From NCBI RefSeq assembly GCF_029688845.1, contig NZ_JARUKW010000011.1, forward strand, positions 62,001-126,000: 64,000 bases of DNA, given 5' to 3'. Position 1 is the first letter of the stretch, and every line of letters starts with the position of its first letter. The position numbers and the translations under genes are program-made. This document shows, one piece after another, positions 28,323 to 37,509 of the stretch. A model generated the notes under the pieces. The model was given only the letters and a program-made list of their open reading frames with translations. It had not been told where the DNA came from and did no database searches. This stretch comes from Natronococcus sp. A-GB1 (lineage in GTDB: Archaea; Halobacteriota; Halobacteria; Halobacteriales; Natrialbaceae).

Positions 28323-28423
28323 CGCGGTGGAAACTGGATCGTGGCCGCGAAAGCCGGTCCGTCACGTTCGAAGTCGGAAGACACTGCTGTTGTATCGTCT
28401 CGACGAACACACGTCGGGGTCCT

Positions 28424-28448
28424 CCCGCGACCGAAGTCGCGGGCTTTT
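28424..28448 (+). terminator. Hairpin with T-tract after the 134-aa gene
   Basis: CCCGCGAC (28424-28431), loop CGAA and GTCGCGGG (28436-28443) form a perfect 8-bp stem, followed by C and TTTT (28445-28448), about 100 bp downstream of the stop at 28322. It could end transcription of the 26.5-28.3 kb genes. It also resembles hairpins found at insertion-sequence ends. Confidence 0.45.
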
Positions 28449-28722
28449 GCGCTGTTTCTCCGTGGTCGGAACGTGTATTCCAAAAGGTGTGGAACGGAGC
28501 GGGAATCGCGCTGGGGAACGCGACTCCGGCAGACGACAGGGGAAGCACGCGACGTGGGGTGGGACGTCGCGTTGTAGGGTGGGTGCAAGTGAACGACGTA
28601 CTGAAGTCGTTCGGCTGGCAGGGTGGCCATCGGTGGGTGATGGGTGGGTAGGTGATTGGTGGGTGGAGTGGGGGGTTGGCGTCCTGCCGATTACGGGTAA
28701 GAGCGGAGTCGTAAAAACGCTC

Positions 28723-28742
28723 ATTCCAAACTGTGTTGGAAC
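28723..28742. promoter_or_regulatory. Palindrome TTCCAAACTGTGTTGGAA, possible operator
   Basis: The site is an imperfect palindrome about 210-230 bp upstream of the phosphodiesterase start. A copy differing at one base in 17 lies at 42971-42990 ahead of the winged-helix/thiolase operon, and a weaker version at 28477-28495. Repeated occurrence upstream of unrelated genes suggests a shared regulator. Confidence 0.4.
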
Positions 28743-28952
28743 TACACCGCGGCGGAAACGCAGGTGTCCGATTTCGTCCTCGAGAGCAGTAGCTGCGTGT
28801 GCCGAACGTTCCAACGAGTTCTCGTGTTCAGATCACCTACGAACTATCATGCCTGCCGTAGAGTTAGTGTATATAGAAAGCAATAAAGTATCTGGCTTTT
28901 ATGTCTTTCCTATGAAAATTATTATTATTAATTCTGTTGTACGGGTAACGGT

Positions 28953-29894
28953 ATGCAAGAGAATCCAAGTATGCTAAACAGGCGGCGGTTTCTGGCCGGA
29001 ACGGGTGCGGCAGCGGTCGGCGCAGCCGCCGCATCGGGAAGCGTCAGCGCACGAGCAGCGGACGAGGCCGGACGCGACGACCGGAAGGATCGAGCGACGG
29101 TGATCGCCCACCGGGGGTTCGCCGATACGTACCCGGAGAACACCGTCGCCGCGTTCGAGCAGTCGGTTCAGGGCGGCTCGAACGACGCGGCGGATCGGCG
29201 CGGCGCCGACTGGATCGAACTCGACGTCTTCCCGACGTGCGACGGAGAGATCGCCGTCTTCCACGACACGGAGCTCGGCGATCTGACCGATACTGAGGGG
29301 GTACTGTACGAGACGCCCGCCAGCGAGGTGCTCGCGGCCGAAGTGCTCGAGAGCGGTCAGACCGTCCCCTCGCTGACCGAGGCGATGGAGGCGATCCCGT
29401 CCAACGTCGGCGTGAACATCGACATCAAGGAGGGATCGGCCGACGTCGAGTTCGGTCGGGTCGACGACCCCGAAGCCGAACGCGAGGAGTGGGAGTGGCT
29501 CGAGACGGTCGTCGATGTCGCGACCGACTACGACAACGAACTCCTCTTGTCGACGTTCTGGGAGGGTGCGCTCGCGACGGTTCGCGACATCGATCCCGGC
29601 GTTCCGGCGGCGTACCTGCTCTACGACTCTATCCAGGAGGGGCTCGACGTCACCGACAAGTACGACGCCGAGGGAGTCAACCCACCGCTGGATATGGTCT
29701 ACGGGACGCCGTTTTTCGACGACGAGGCCTACGAGGAGATCGACATCGTCGCCGAGGCACACGCTCGCGACCTCCCGGTCAACGTCTGGACGATCAACAC
29801 CTGGTACGAAGTCGAACAGCTGATCGAGGCCGGCGTCGACGGGCTGTTCCTCGACTACTCCGAAATCGTCAGGTGGGGTGGACTACAGAGCTAG
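28953..29894 (+). CDS. Tat-exported glycerophosphodiester phosphodiesterase
   Basis: The 313-residue product carries a twin-arginine signal (NRRRFLAGTGAAAVG), cleaved near residue 40. The GDPD barrel shows all catalytic landmarks: IAHRGFADTYPENT (His, Arg, Glu), WIELDV (Glu, Asp) and VFHDTEL (His). It hydrolyses glycerophosphodiesters outside the membrane to glycerol-3-phosphate (or the archaeal counterpart) and an alcohol, salvaging phosphate and glycerol. A long A+T-rich TATA region (28912-28930) lies about 25-35 nt before the ATG at 28953, favouring it over the ATG at 28971. Confidence 0.9.
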   Translation: MQENPSMLNRRRFLAGTGAAAVGAAAASGSVSARAADEAGRDDRKDRATVIAHRGFADTYPENTVAAFEQSVQGGSNDAADRRGADWIELDVFPTCDGEIAVFHDTELGDLTDTEGVLYETPASEVLAAEVLESGQTVPSLTEAMEAIPSNVGVNIDIKEGSADVEFGRVDDPEAEREEWEWLETVVDVATDYDNELLLSTFWEGALATVRDIDPGVPAAYLLYDSIQEGLDVTDKYDAEGVNPPLDMVYGTPFFDDEAYEEIDIVAEAHARDLPVNVWTINTWYEVEQLIEAGVDGLFLDYSEIVRWGGLQS

Positions 29895-30363
29895 GTTCGG
29901 TAGCCGCTCGGTTGGACTCGAGCCGGCCCTGATTCGGAAGAGATGCCGCACAACATCTCTAGTATCGGAGTGAACACAATTTCTATCTGATCGGCTAGGG
30001 CTTCGATCGACGCAATCCTGGTGCCCGCGTGCAAGCCGCTCAGATCGGCTTTGCTGGCTCTTTGTAGTCCCCACAGGGACTCAAACCCCGTTTCACCCGA
30101 GGGTCGTTCTGGATACGCTCCGAGGGAGACCACCGAGATCGAGAAAGAGCATTTTTGGGCCACGGACGACCGAGTGCGTCCGTTATGCGGCCACGAGAGC
30201 TACGCGAGTAGGCACTACCGATATTCCCAGCTGAACAGCATAGCATCATAAATAAAACTTTACTACTGATTGATAATTTGGTAGTGGCTCGAGTCCGGCG
30301 TTCCGTTCGCACGGCCAGGCTCTCGAGCGGGACTCGAGCCGAGAGAAACGACCGATGCGGGGG
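29895..30363. other. Intergenic region upstream of the phn permease 3' end
   Basis: These 469 bp lie between the stops of two convergent genes. A minus-strand frame at 29891-30163 reads like degraded protein but has no domain. A short GTCCCCACAGGGAC palindrome sits near 30070 in a tRNA-arm-like context, without the rest of a tRNA. An A+T-rich stretch near 30240-30280 flanks it. It may be an old insertion scar. Confidence 0.3.
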
Positions 30364-31161
30364 TTAGCTCACCTTCTTTCGCAGGTAGGCCGAGACGACC
30401 TCGCTGACGATCACGATGCCGAGGATCGCGATCAGGATCGTGAGGACGTTCGACCACTGGAAGAAGTTGATCGCCGTGTCGAGGTAGACGCCGATCCCGC
30501 CGGCGCCGACGAAGCCGATCACCGTCGCCTCGCGGACGTTGATGTCCCAGCGGTAGGTCGCGACGCCGACGAACGCCGGTTTGATCTGCGGGACGATCCC
30601 GTAGACGACGACGTCAAGCGGCGAGCCCCCCATCGCACGGATGGCTTCGACCTGTCCGGCGTCGATCTCTTCGATCCCCTCCGCGATCAGCTTCGAGACG
30701 AAGCCGATCGAGCGGAACGCGACGGCCAGCACGCCCGAGAGCGCGCCGGTACCGAAGATCACGACGAAAAACAGTGCCCAGATGATAACGTTCACCGAGC
30801 GAGTCCCTACGATGAGGAACTTGCCGAGCGCGTAGGTGACGGCGTTCGGCGTCGTGTTCTCGGCACCGATGTAAGCGATCGGCAGGGAGATCAGGATCGC
30901 CAACCCGGTTCCCAGGATCGCGATGTTGATGGTCTCGACCAGTGGCGGGAGGATCTCCGCGCCGTAGGCGAGGTTCGGGGGGTACATCCGGAGCAGCAGG
31001 TCGCCGAGGTTCCGCGGCGCGTCGACGACGAACGTGTACTGAATGTCGAGCGCGCGCCAGGACAGCGCCGTGATCGCGATCGCGACGACGATCGCGAGAT
31101 ACCGAAGCGCGCGCGCTCGACCGTCGTGTTTCCGCCACGTGGTGGATCCTTCGTACGACAT
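30364..31161 (-). CDS. phnE: Phosphonate/phosphate-type ABC transporter permease PhnE, second copy
   Basis: The 265-residue product has six hydrophobic helices with the PhnE-type EAA loop EAIRAMGGSPLDVVVYGIVPQ and a downstream TVIGFVGAGGIG. It starts in a TAATG overlap with the preceding permease gene, so the two are translationally coupled and probably form a heterodimeric channel. Order in the operon is phnD, phnC, phnE, phnE. The ligand could be phosphonate, phosphite or phosphate; no C-P lyase gene is in the window. Confidence 0.88.
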   Translation of the reverse strand: MSYEGSTTWRKHDGRARALRYLAIVVAIAITALSWRALDIQYTFVVDAPRNLGDLLLRMYPPNLAYGAEILPPLVETINIAILGTGLAILISLPIAYIGAENTTPNAVTYALGKFLIVGTRSVNVIIWALFFVVIFGTGALSGVLAVAFRSIGFVSKLIAEGIEEIDAGQVEAIRAMGGSPLDVVVYGIVPQIKPAFVGVATYRWDINVREATVIGFVGAGGIGVYLDTAINFFQWSNVLTILIAILGIVIVSEVVSAYLRKKVS

Positions 31162-31985
31162 TACTGGACCCTCCGTCGAGCGACCGCGCTCAGGATCTCG
31201 CCGAACATGACGACGGCGATGATCGCGAGGATGATCGCGAGACTGAAGTCGTACTCGTACCGGTCAAAGGAGTTCAGCAGGGTGACGCCGATCCCGCCGG
31301 CGCCAACGATGCCGACGATCGTACTCGCCCGGATGTTAATGTCCCAGCGGTAGATGATCAGACCGATCATCCGCGGAATTACCTGTGGTGCGACACCGTA
31401 CAACAGGACCTGCACGGGACTCCCGCCGAGCGCGCGGATCGCGTCGGCCTGTCCCTCGTCGATATCCTCGAGTTCCTCGGCCAGCAGCTTCGCAAAGAAG
31501 CCCGGCGTCGCGATCACGAGGGCAATAACGCCCGCGAGCGGGCCGAGGCCGACGGCGACGACGGCGACAATCGCCAGCACCAGCTCGTGAAGCGAGCGCG
31601 AGATCGAGACCAGCGCGCGCCCGACGTAGTACACCGGCCGCGGGACGAGGTTCTCGGCAGCCATGACGGCGATCGGGATACTAATCACGACGCCGATCGC
31701 CGTCGCGACGATCGACATTGCAATGCTCTCGACCATCCCGGTCCAGATTCGCCCCCGTGCTTCAGGGGTGAAATCCGGCGGGAACATCGTCGCCAAGAGG
31801 CTCGTCGCGGCGTCCGCACCGCCGATCAGGCGGGCGGGACTGGGACGTAGCTCCCAGGCACTCCAGAGCACGAACAGCCCGATCGCGCCGTAGACGAGGT
31901 ACTTGATGTTCTTGCTGTAGAACACCGTCGGTCGCTCCCAGCTCGAGGGGTAGCCGCCGGAGCGCTCTGGGTCCGCACTACCCAT
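31161..31985 (-). CDS. phnE: Phosphonate/phosphate-type ABC transporter permease PhnE, first copy
   Basis: The 274-residue product has six helices and the coupling loop DAIRALGGSPVQVLLYGVAPQ with TIVGIVGAGGIG, closely similar to its downstream neighbour. The two permease genes look like a tandem duplication. The ATG at 31985 is taken over a GTG at 31994. The gene lies 32 bp after the stop of phnC. Confidence 0.88.
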   Translation of the reverse strand: MGSADPERSGGYPSSWERPTVFYSKNIKYLVYGAIGLFVLWSAWELRPSPARLIGGADAATSLLATMFPPDFTPEARGRIWTGMVESIAMSIVATAIGVVISIPIAVMAAENLVPRPVYYVGRALVSISRSLHELVLAIVAVVAVGLGPLAGVIALVIATPGFFAKLLAEELEDIDEGQADAIRALGGSPVQVLLYGVAPQVIPRMIGLIIYRWDINIRASTIVGIVGAGGIGVTLLNSFDRYEYDFSLAIILAIIAVVMFGEILSAVARRRVQ

Positions 31986-32017
31986 CGATCTCACCGCAGT
32001 CGTGCGATCCGATCATG

Positions 32018-32851
32018 TTAGAACGACTTCTCCTTGCTTGCGTCGCTGATCCCGCTCGAGGCCGACTCGTTCTGTGACTGGGGCTGGCTCTCGGTCCCCG
32101 TTTCCTCGCGGGACTTGCCCGATCGGTAGATCGTATCTCGTGCGTTCTCGTCGAGCTCCGCCGGGGTTCCGTTGAACACGACCTCCCCGTCGGTCAGTCC
32201 GACGATTCTATCGGTGTAGTCAAGGGCCAGTTCGACCTCGTGGATGTTGATCAACACCGGAATATCCTCCTCCCTGGCAATTTCGGTGAGCATCTCCATG
32301 ACCTCGAACGACGTCTCCGGGTCCAGGGCGCTGGTGGGTTCGTCCACGAGCAGGATTTTCGGACGCTGCAGGATCGCTCGAGCGATCCCGACGCGCTGGC
32401 GCTGGCCGCCGGAGAGTTCGTCGACGCGCTTGTTCTCCATTCCGCCGACGCCGACCCGGTCGAGGATCTCGTAGGCGTTCTGGACGTCTTCGTCGTCGAA
32501 GTTGCGCCGAAACGCGTCCCAGCTGCCCATGTACCCCAGTCGACCCGAGAGCACGTTTTCCATCACGGTGAGGCGTTCGATGAGGTTGAACTCCTGGAAG
32601 ATCATTCCCATGTCGCGTCGGGTCTTTCGGAGCTCCTTCTTTGAGAGCGTCGTGAGCTCCTCGCCGTCAAGAACGATCGAACCGGATGTCGGCTCGGTGA
32701 GTCGGTTGACGCACTTGATGAGCGTACTCTTTCCCGCGCCGCTGGGGCCGATGATAGAGACGACTTCGTTCCCGTCGACCTCCATCGAGACCCCCTGCAG
32801 CGCCTTGTCGCCGGTCGGATAGACTTTTTCGAGGTCAGTTATCGTAAGCAT
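32018..32851 (-). CDS. phnC: Phosphonate/phosphate-type ABC transporter ATPase PhnC
   Basis: This 277-residue ATPase has Walker [10 protein letters not shown] (35-43), signature [10 protein letters not shown] (146-155), Walker B ILLVDEP (166-172) and a switch His in [10 protein letters not shown]. The region between Walker A and signature ([23 protein letters not shown]) is typical of PhnC. A polar Ser/Gln-rich tail of about 35 residues is additional. It energises uptake through the two PhnE permeases. Confidence 0.92.
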   Translation of the reverse strand: MLTITDLEKVYPTGDKALQGVSMEVDGNEVVSIIGPSGAGKSTLIKCVNRLTEPTSGSIVLDGEELTTLSKKELRKTRRDMGMIFQEFNLIERLTVMENVLSGRLGYMGSWDAFRRNFDDEDVQNAYEILDRVGVGGMENKRVDELSGGQRQRVGIARAILQRPKILLVDEPTSALDPETSFEVMEMLTEIAREEDIPVLINIHEVELALDYTDRIVGLTDGEVVFNGTPAELDENARDTIYRSGKSREETGTESQPQSQNESASSGISDASKEKSF

Positions 32852-32887
32852 GAATTGAAGTAAATTTCGAGAGTGGTCGCCGCTCTG

Positions 32888-34006
32888 TTAGTCGATCTCG
32901 CCCGGATCGGTCAGGTCCACATCGTTGGCCTCGTGAGTAACCAGGATGTCGTGCCAGTGGGTCGCGTAATCGATCTCGGTGAACTGGCCGCGTCCGTCGA
33001 ACTCCTCCGCGAGTTCCGTGTCCGAGTAGTCGTACTCGAGGAACGCTCGCTCGATTCCCTCCTGGATGTCCGGCGGGAGGTTGTGCCGGTAGGAGAACCC
33101 GGTGGTGACGATCGGATCGCTCTGCCAGACGACCTTGATATCGTCCGGGTCGACGTCGCCGCGGTCGGCGACGCGGGTCACGCAGTAGCTACAGACGGGG
33201 GCGACCTCGTGGTCCTGGTGGTACACCGACAGGATGAGGTTCTCGTGGCTGCCGATGTGTTCGACGTCGTAGTCCTCGTCGGGCTCGACGCCGAACTGGT
33301 CCTCGAAGATCGCCCGCGGCATCAGGTTTCCGGAGTTCGAGGAGGGGTCGCCGTGTGCGCCGTTTCGACCCTCGAAGTCCTCGACGGAGTTGATGTCGGT
33401 GTTGCTCATGTGGGTAATCGCCCAGAGGAAGTAGCCGGCATCCTCCTCGGAGACCTGGATCGCGAACGGGACGGCCCCCGCGAGGTTGACGGCGAACGGG
33501 AGCGGGCCTGTCGAGAACCCGGCGATGTGGAGCTGTTCGCTGCGCATCGCCTCGACTTGTGCCGCGTAGTTCTCGACCAGGTTGTTCTCGACGTCCCGGC
33601 CGGTCTCCTCCTCGATGTTCTCGATGAGGGGGTCGAACATCCCCTCGTAGGCAGCCGGATCCTCCGTCGGAGTCATCGCGAATAGAAGGGTGTCCGGATC
33701 GATCAGTTCGTCCTCGTCCTCGGGCGTCTCCTGGACTGGATCGCCGTACACCGGCTCGTCGCGCTCCTCGAAGCCCTGAATGTCCTCGACGGTGCCGTTG
33801 TCGTAGTCCATCAGCGTCGACATCCGCTGTGGGAACTCGGGACTTTCGGGGTCCCACTCCGGGAAGTCCTCGTCGGCGTCGTCCGGAATTCCCTCGTCCT
33901 CGTCTTCGCTCACACAACCAGCCAGTGCACCCGTCGCCGCAACCCCGGCCCCCGCCAGCAGGTCCCGCCGGCAGATGCTACAGCACGGTATGTTCTCTCG
34001 AGCCAT
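32888..34006 (-). CDS. phnD: Phosphonate/phosphate-type substrate-binding lipoprotein PhnD
   Basis: The 372-residue protein has a twin-arginine signal with lipobox (CRRDLLAGAGVAATGALAGC) followed by an acidic linker. It then shows the PhnD-type periplasmic-binding fold (LLFAMTPTEDPAAYEGMFDPL, IAGFSTGPLPFAVN, GDPSSNSGNLMPRAIF). The GDPSSNSG loop is the usual oxyanion-binding turn. Anchored outside the membrane, it delivers ligand to the PhnE channel. It is first in the operon, with its own TATA box. Confidence 0.9.
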   Translation of the reverse strand: MARENIPCCSICRRDLLAGAGVAATGALAGCVSEDEDEGIPDDADEDFPEWDPESPEFPQRMSTLMDYDNGTVEDIQGFEERDEPVYGDPVQETPEDEDELIDPDTLLFAMTPTEDPAAYEGMFDPLIENIEEETGRDVENNLVENYAAQVEAMRSEQLHIAGFSTGPLPFAVNLAGAVPFAIQVSEEDAGYFLWAITHMSNTDINSVEDFEGRNGAHGDPSSNSGNLMPRAIFEDQFGVEPDEDYDVEHIGSHENLILSVYHQDHEVAPVCSYCVTRVADRGDVDPDDIKVVWQSDPIVTTGFSYRHNLPPDIQEGIERAFLEYDYSDTELAEEFDGRGQFTEIDYATHWHDILVTHEANDVDLTDPGEID

Positions 34007-34030
34007 TGCGAAATGGTATTGATAAACCTG

Positions 34031-34040
34031 ATATTTATAG
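34031..34040 (-). promoter_or_regulatory. TATA box of the phn operon
   Basis: On the minus strand CTATAAATAT lies 25-34 nt before the phnD ATG, giving a leaderless or nearly leaderless start. It is framed by AAACC (34024) and GGTTT (34046), a possible regulator site overlapping the promoter. Confidence 0.5.
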
Positions 34041-34116
34041 TTGCCGGTTTAAAAGTCGTAATGGGTAGAGGCGCGCTTTGGAAACGGTGTCGACCGGCCG
34101 ATCGACGGATCCACTA

Positions 34117-34809
34117 CTACGATAGCCGAGACTTGAGCCGGGCGCTCAGCGGCTTCATCTGCCGGTACGATCGTCCCTCCCAGACGAGATCACCGTCTGG
34201 ATCGATCGCGTACAGGGGTTTCTTCTCGAGGGACTGGCTCAGGTAGACGACCCACCCCTCGTCGCTCGAGTAGAGTCGAGCGTGGCTGGGGCTGGCCCAC
34301 GTGCTCGTATGGGTCAGTCGAACCGACCCGTCCGGGACGTCGATCAGGTACGTCGTATCGTCGGGCGACTTCGTTCGAACGACCGCGATCCGACCGTCTG
34401 CGGAGAGGTCGACGTCGGAGACGTTCGCGTCGAACTCCCGGACGAAACGCGATTTGCCGTCGGCACCGAGCACGCGAACGGTGCCGTCCAGTTGGTCGGC
34501 AGCTCCGCCTTCGAGGATCAGGACCGTCCCGTCGTCGGCGACGAGCCCGAGCGTCGGGTGCTCGAGGGGCGTCGTCCACTCGAGGGACCCCTCCCGGAAC
34601 AGAAACCCTCGGGACTGACCGTCTCTTCCCGGAGTACCGTACGCGATCGACCAGTCGCCGTCGGCCGACGTCGTGCGGCGACAGACGTACGTTTCGCCCT
34701 CGTAATCGACCGTCGTCCGGACGGACCGCCCGGTGTGGTCCAGCCAGGGACCGTCCCGGTCCCACTCGAGTCCGGGTGTCGGGTCGTCCTCGTTGCGTCC
34801 GAAGAGCAT
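34117..34809 (-). CDS. Beta-propeller-like hypothetical protein (230 aa)
   Basis: The soluble acidic protein is built of short beta repeats ending in D-G-x-V/W (ADDGTVLIL, GADGKSRFVREFD, SADGRIAVVRTK, DPDGDLVWEG). This suggests a partial WD/PQQ-like propeller or sheet. No signal peptide is present, so it should be cytoplasmic. It lies upstream of phnD on the same strand, 110 bp away. Function unknown. Confidence 0.65.
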   Translation of the reverse strand: MLFGRNEDDPTPGLEWDRDGPWLDHTGRSVRTTVDYEGETYVCRRTTSADGDWSIAYGTPGRDGQSRGFLFREGSLEWTTPLEHPTLGLVADDGTVLILEGGAADQLDGTVRVLGADGKSRFVREFDANVSDVDLSADGRIAVVRTKSPDDTTYLIDVPDGSVRLTHTSTWASPSHARLYSSDEGWVVYLSQSLEKKPLYAIDPDGDLVWEGRSYRQMKPLSARLKSRLS

Positions 34810-34889
34810 CGATTGGCGGTAGTATCGGGCCTGCCGACAAAACGCTGCCGATGATCCGGGGCCGGATCCGAACGCGATCGTCCCCGCAC

Positions 34890-36134
34890 CTACAGCAACA
34901 ACACGGGTGCGCCGAAGACGATCCCGACGCCGATCAGGACGAGGTTCCAGAACAGCACCGGTCGAACGAGTTCCCGGGAGATGCTCGCGGCGAAGAAGGT
35001 TTTGACCAGGATGCTGGCCGCAGTTCCAGCGATTACGCCCGCGACGGCCGCGTTCTGCGTGATCTGGCCCGTGCTAACGAGGGTGACGGCCGTCGTCGTC
35101 GCGGTTCCGCTCGAGACCAGCCCGGCCAGGAACGTCGTCGCGAGGAAGCCGGTCGTCCCGAATAGCTCCTCGGCAGCGACCGAGAGCAACAAGACGGCGA
35201 GAAACAGCGCACCGAAGGTGAGCGCGTTCCGGAGACTGAACGGCGAGTTGAGGTCGGCCTCGAACTCCGTCCGCCAGTCGCTTTGCCACATCGCGATCCC
35301 GACGCCTGCGAGCGCGATCGCACCCAGCGGTGCACCGACGATGACGGCGGCTTCGGGAACGAACGCAACCACGATCACGGCGTTTCGAACTGCCATCGCG
35401 GCGTTCGCGAGCAGGATTGCGCCGACGGCCAGGCCGAGCAGTCCCGACTGGTTGTCCGCGCGTTTGCCCATCTCGGCGACGACCGCCGTCGAGTTGACAA
35501 GCCCGCCGAAGAAGCCGGTGACGGCGATCCCGCGCCCCTGGTACTTCTTGACCAGGACGTAGTTGACGAACCCGATCGCGCTGATCGCGATCACGAGCGA
35601 CCAGATCAGCCGCGGCTGGACGGCACCCCAGGGATCGACCGTCTCGTCGGGTAGGAGTGGGTAGATAACGAACGCCAGGATGACGAACTCGACGGCGCTT
35701 CGCATCTCCTCCCGGGAGAGCCCCCACGCGAACTCGTGGAGTTCACGCTTCAGGACGAGCAGCAGCGACGACAGCACCGCCACCGTCACCGACTCGATCA
35801 GGAACCCGTTGGCGACGAGCGCGCCGATACTGTAGGCGACCAGCATCGACACCGACGTCGTCAGCGAGAGCCCGTCGATCTCGTCCTCGATGAAACTCTG
35901 TACGGCCAGCAACACGGCGTGTGCGATGATCAGGAGGCCGCCGACAAGCAACAGTCCCTCGTGGTCGATGATCGTAAAGACCGCAGCCAGGAGGCTGATC
36001 AGCGCGAACGTTCGGATCCCCGCGGACTTCTGGGACCACTCGCGCTCGAGACCCAGGAACATCCCGAGCAGCGTCGCGATGACGATCCTGGCTACGTCCT
36101 CCTCGAGGTGAATGAGTACGTCGACGTCGATCAT
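34890..36134 (-). CDS. MgtC/DUF4010-family membrane protein
   Basis: The ATG at 36134 overlaps the stop of the HAD phosphatase gene (ATGA). The 414-residue protein has an MgtC-like N-terminal half with LGMFLGLEREWSQKSAGIRTFALISLLA and about five helices. A DUF4010 half follows, with GFFGGLVNSTAVVAEMGKRA and five or six more helices including LAGLVSSGTATTTAVTL. The function of this bacterial and archaeal family is unsettled; some MgtC members influence magnesium stress or ATP synthase. Confidence 0.85.
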   Translation of the reverse strand: MIDVDVLIHLEEDVARIVIATLLGMFLGLEREWSQKSAGIRTFALISLLAAVFTIIDHEGLLLVGGLLIIAHAVLLAVQSFIEDEIDGLSLTTSVSMLVAYSIGALVANGFLIESVTVAVLSSLLLVLKRELHEFAWGLSREEMRSAVEFVILAFVIYPLLPDETVDPWGAVQPRLIWSLVIAISAIGFVNYVLVKKYQGRGIAVTGFFGGLVNSTAVVAEMGKRADNQSGLLGLAVGAILLANAAMAVRNAVIVVAFVPEAAVIVGAPLGAIALAGVGIAMWQSDWRTEFEADLNSPFSLRNALTFGALFLAVLLLSVAAEELFGTTGFLATTFLAGLVSSGTATTTAVTLVSTGQITQNAAVAGVIAGTAASILVKTFFAASISRELVRPVLFWNLVLIGVGIVFGAPVLLL

Positions 36135-36928
36135 GGCTGGAGAACCGATCCGATGTCGCCGAGCGACTCGAGGACGTAGTCCGGCTCGATGGTCGACGCC
36201 GAAACCGCGTCCCGGTCGGTAACGCCCGAGAGGACGAGCACTGTCGTCATACCAGCGGAGAGACCCATCTCCACGTCGGTCTCGAGTCGGTCCCCGACGA
36301 CGAGACATCGCTCGGGTGTCGTTCCAAGCCGTCGGACGGCGGCCTCGACGGCGAACCGCGATGGCTTTCCGAGGACGCCGTCGAGTTCGCGGCCGGTCGT
36401 CCCCTCGATCGCGCCGACCGTCGCCGCCGTATCCGGGATTTCACCGGTCTCAGTCGGACACGTTCGGTCCGGGTTGGTCGCGTAGAATCGCGGATCGGAC
36501 TCGCCCTCGAACGCCTCGAGGGCCGAGCGGATATCGGCGTACTCGAGCGACCGATCCATCGACGCCAGGACGACGGTAGCCTGGTCGGGATCGCTCGTGA
36601 CGTCGACCCCCGCCTGTCGTAGCTCCTCGACGAGGGCCGACTCGCCGACGACGAGCGCGGAATCGTCGGGATGAGCCGTCGCGAGGTAGTCGGCTGCGAT
36701 CCACGCGGCAGTGACGATTTCGTCGGTCGCCGCGTCGATCCCGAGCGAGCGAAGCCGGTCGCGGTAGCCCGACCGGGTTCCGGTCGGGTTGTTGGTCAGA
36801 AAGACCGGATCGAGATCGGACTCACGTAGCCGCTCGATTCCCTCTCGAGCGCCGGCGACGGGCCGATCCCCACGGTAGACGGTTCCGTCGAGATCGACTA
36901 CCGCACCCTCGAGTGCGCTACCGCTCAT
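36131..36928 (-). CDS. HAD-superfamily IIA sugar-phosphatase-like hydrolase (NagD type)
   Basis: The product has 265 residues from the ATG at 36928. The catalytic motif DLDGTVYRG (D12, D14), the threonine motif FLTNNPTGTR, the lysine motif LGKPSRFAVEAA and the final acidic motif VVGDRLETDVEMG are all intact, with a type-IIA cap between. Such enzymes dephosphorylate small metabolites (p-nitrophenyl phosphate, phosphoglycolate, glycerol phosphate). Translational overlap with the MgtC-like gene indicates one transcript. Confidence 0.88.
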   Translation of the reverse strand: MSGSALEGAVVDLDGTVYRGDRPVAGAREGIERLRESDLDPVFLTNNPTGTRSGYRDRLRSLGIDAATDEIVTAAWIAADYLATAHPDDSALVVGESALVEELRQAGVDVTSDPDQATVVLASMDRSLEYADIRSALEAFEGESDPRFYATNPDRTCPTETGEIPDTAATVGAIEGTTGRELDGVLGKPSRFAVEAAVRRLGTTPERCLVVGDRLETDVEMGLSAGMTTVLVLSGVTDRDAVSASTIEPDYVLESLGDIGSVLQP

Positions 36929-37029
36929 CACGCCCCGTCTGTCGATCGTTCCTTCCGAACTGATTCGTGGTGTGCATACGAACGCGAGTTCACGAACTGG
37001 TGTATGACCGGCCGTCGTACCTATATCTT

Positions 37030-37049
37030 ACTATATAGTTCTATATATC
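37030..37049. repeat. ACTATATAGT-containing A+T repeat, copy 1
   Basis: ACTATATAGTTCTATATATC contains the perfect 10-bp palindrome ACTATATAGT. It matches copy 2 at 37510-37529 in 17 of 20 positions, same orientation. Confidence 0.5.
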
Positions 37050-37509
37050 TTTCAGTCGAACTCCGAGGGAATCGCGGATCGAGTCGTTCGTTCGACCTCC
37101 GCGAGCTGGCGGAGTAGAAACCGGCTCGTCGGGGAGTCGGCGCAGTCGACGGTCGAAGTCGCGGACGGACCCGACACTCGACCTCGAATCTCGCGGTTCG
37201 GCTCCCCCTCGGGACTCTGTGGGCGCTTCTGTACGTAAGTCCAAGGTACCGTCCAGGAGACGCCTCGTTGTCTATGTCTAGTGCCGATTGTCAGCACTTC
37301 GTCACACAACCTGGATGGGGATTCCAACATCGCTCCAGACAGCCTCTCTCCGATAGGCATAATAATTTAATATGTAGAGAGTTGCTGAAATAGAACATAC
37401 GCGACGGAGCGATAGCTCCCCAAACGGAGAGAATGGGATCTATCGGTTGCTCGGTCGCTGTAAGGGCGATATTACTGCTGAATATCTCCAGAAAATAGTA
37501 CTACATTCG

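Larger units (their letters stand above)
28323..28952. other. Gene-free region with hairpin, palindromes and G-rich tract
   Basis: The 630 bp contain no credible gene; overlapping frames have poor codon bias. They hold a terminator-like hairpin (28424-28448), two palindromes built on ATTCCAAA/TGTxGGAAC (28477-28495 and 28723-28742), a G-rich tract (28632-28676) and an A+T-rich promoter zone (28870-28930) for the downstream phosphodiesterase. Confidence 0.5.

Noticed and set aside
28362-28814. 150-aa minus-strand open frame
   Set aside because: Pro/Arg/Ser-rich with no haloarchaeal codon bias, crosses the hairpin and G-rich tract, and has no promoter or domain.
30060-30120. tRNA-like arm around GTCCCCACAGGGAC with an AAACCCC context
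   Set aside because: No acceptor stem, anticodon arm or CCA-adjacent discriminator could be fitted around it; it is only an isolated palindrome.
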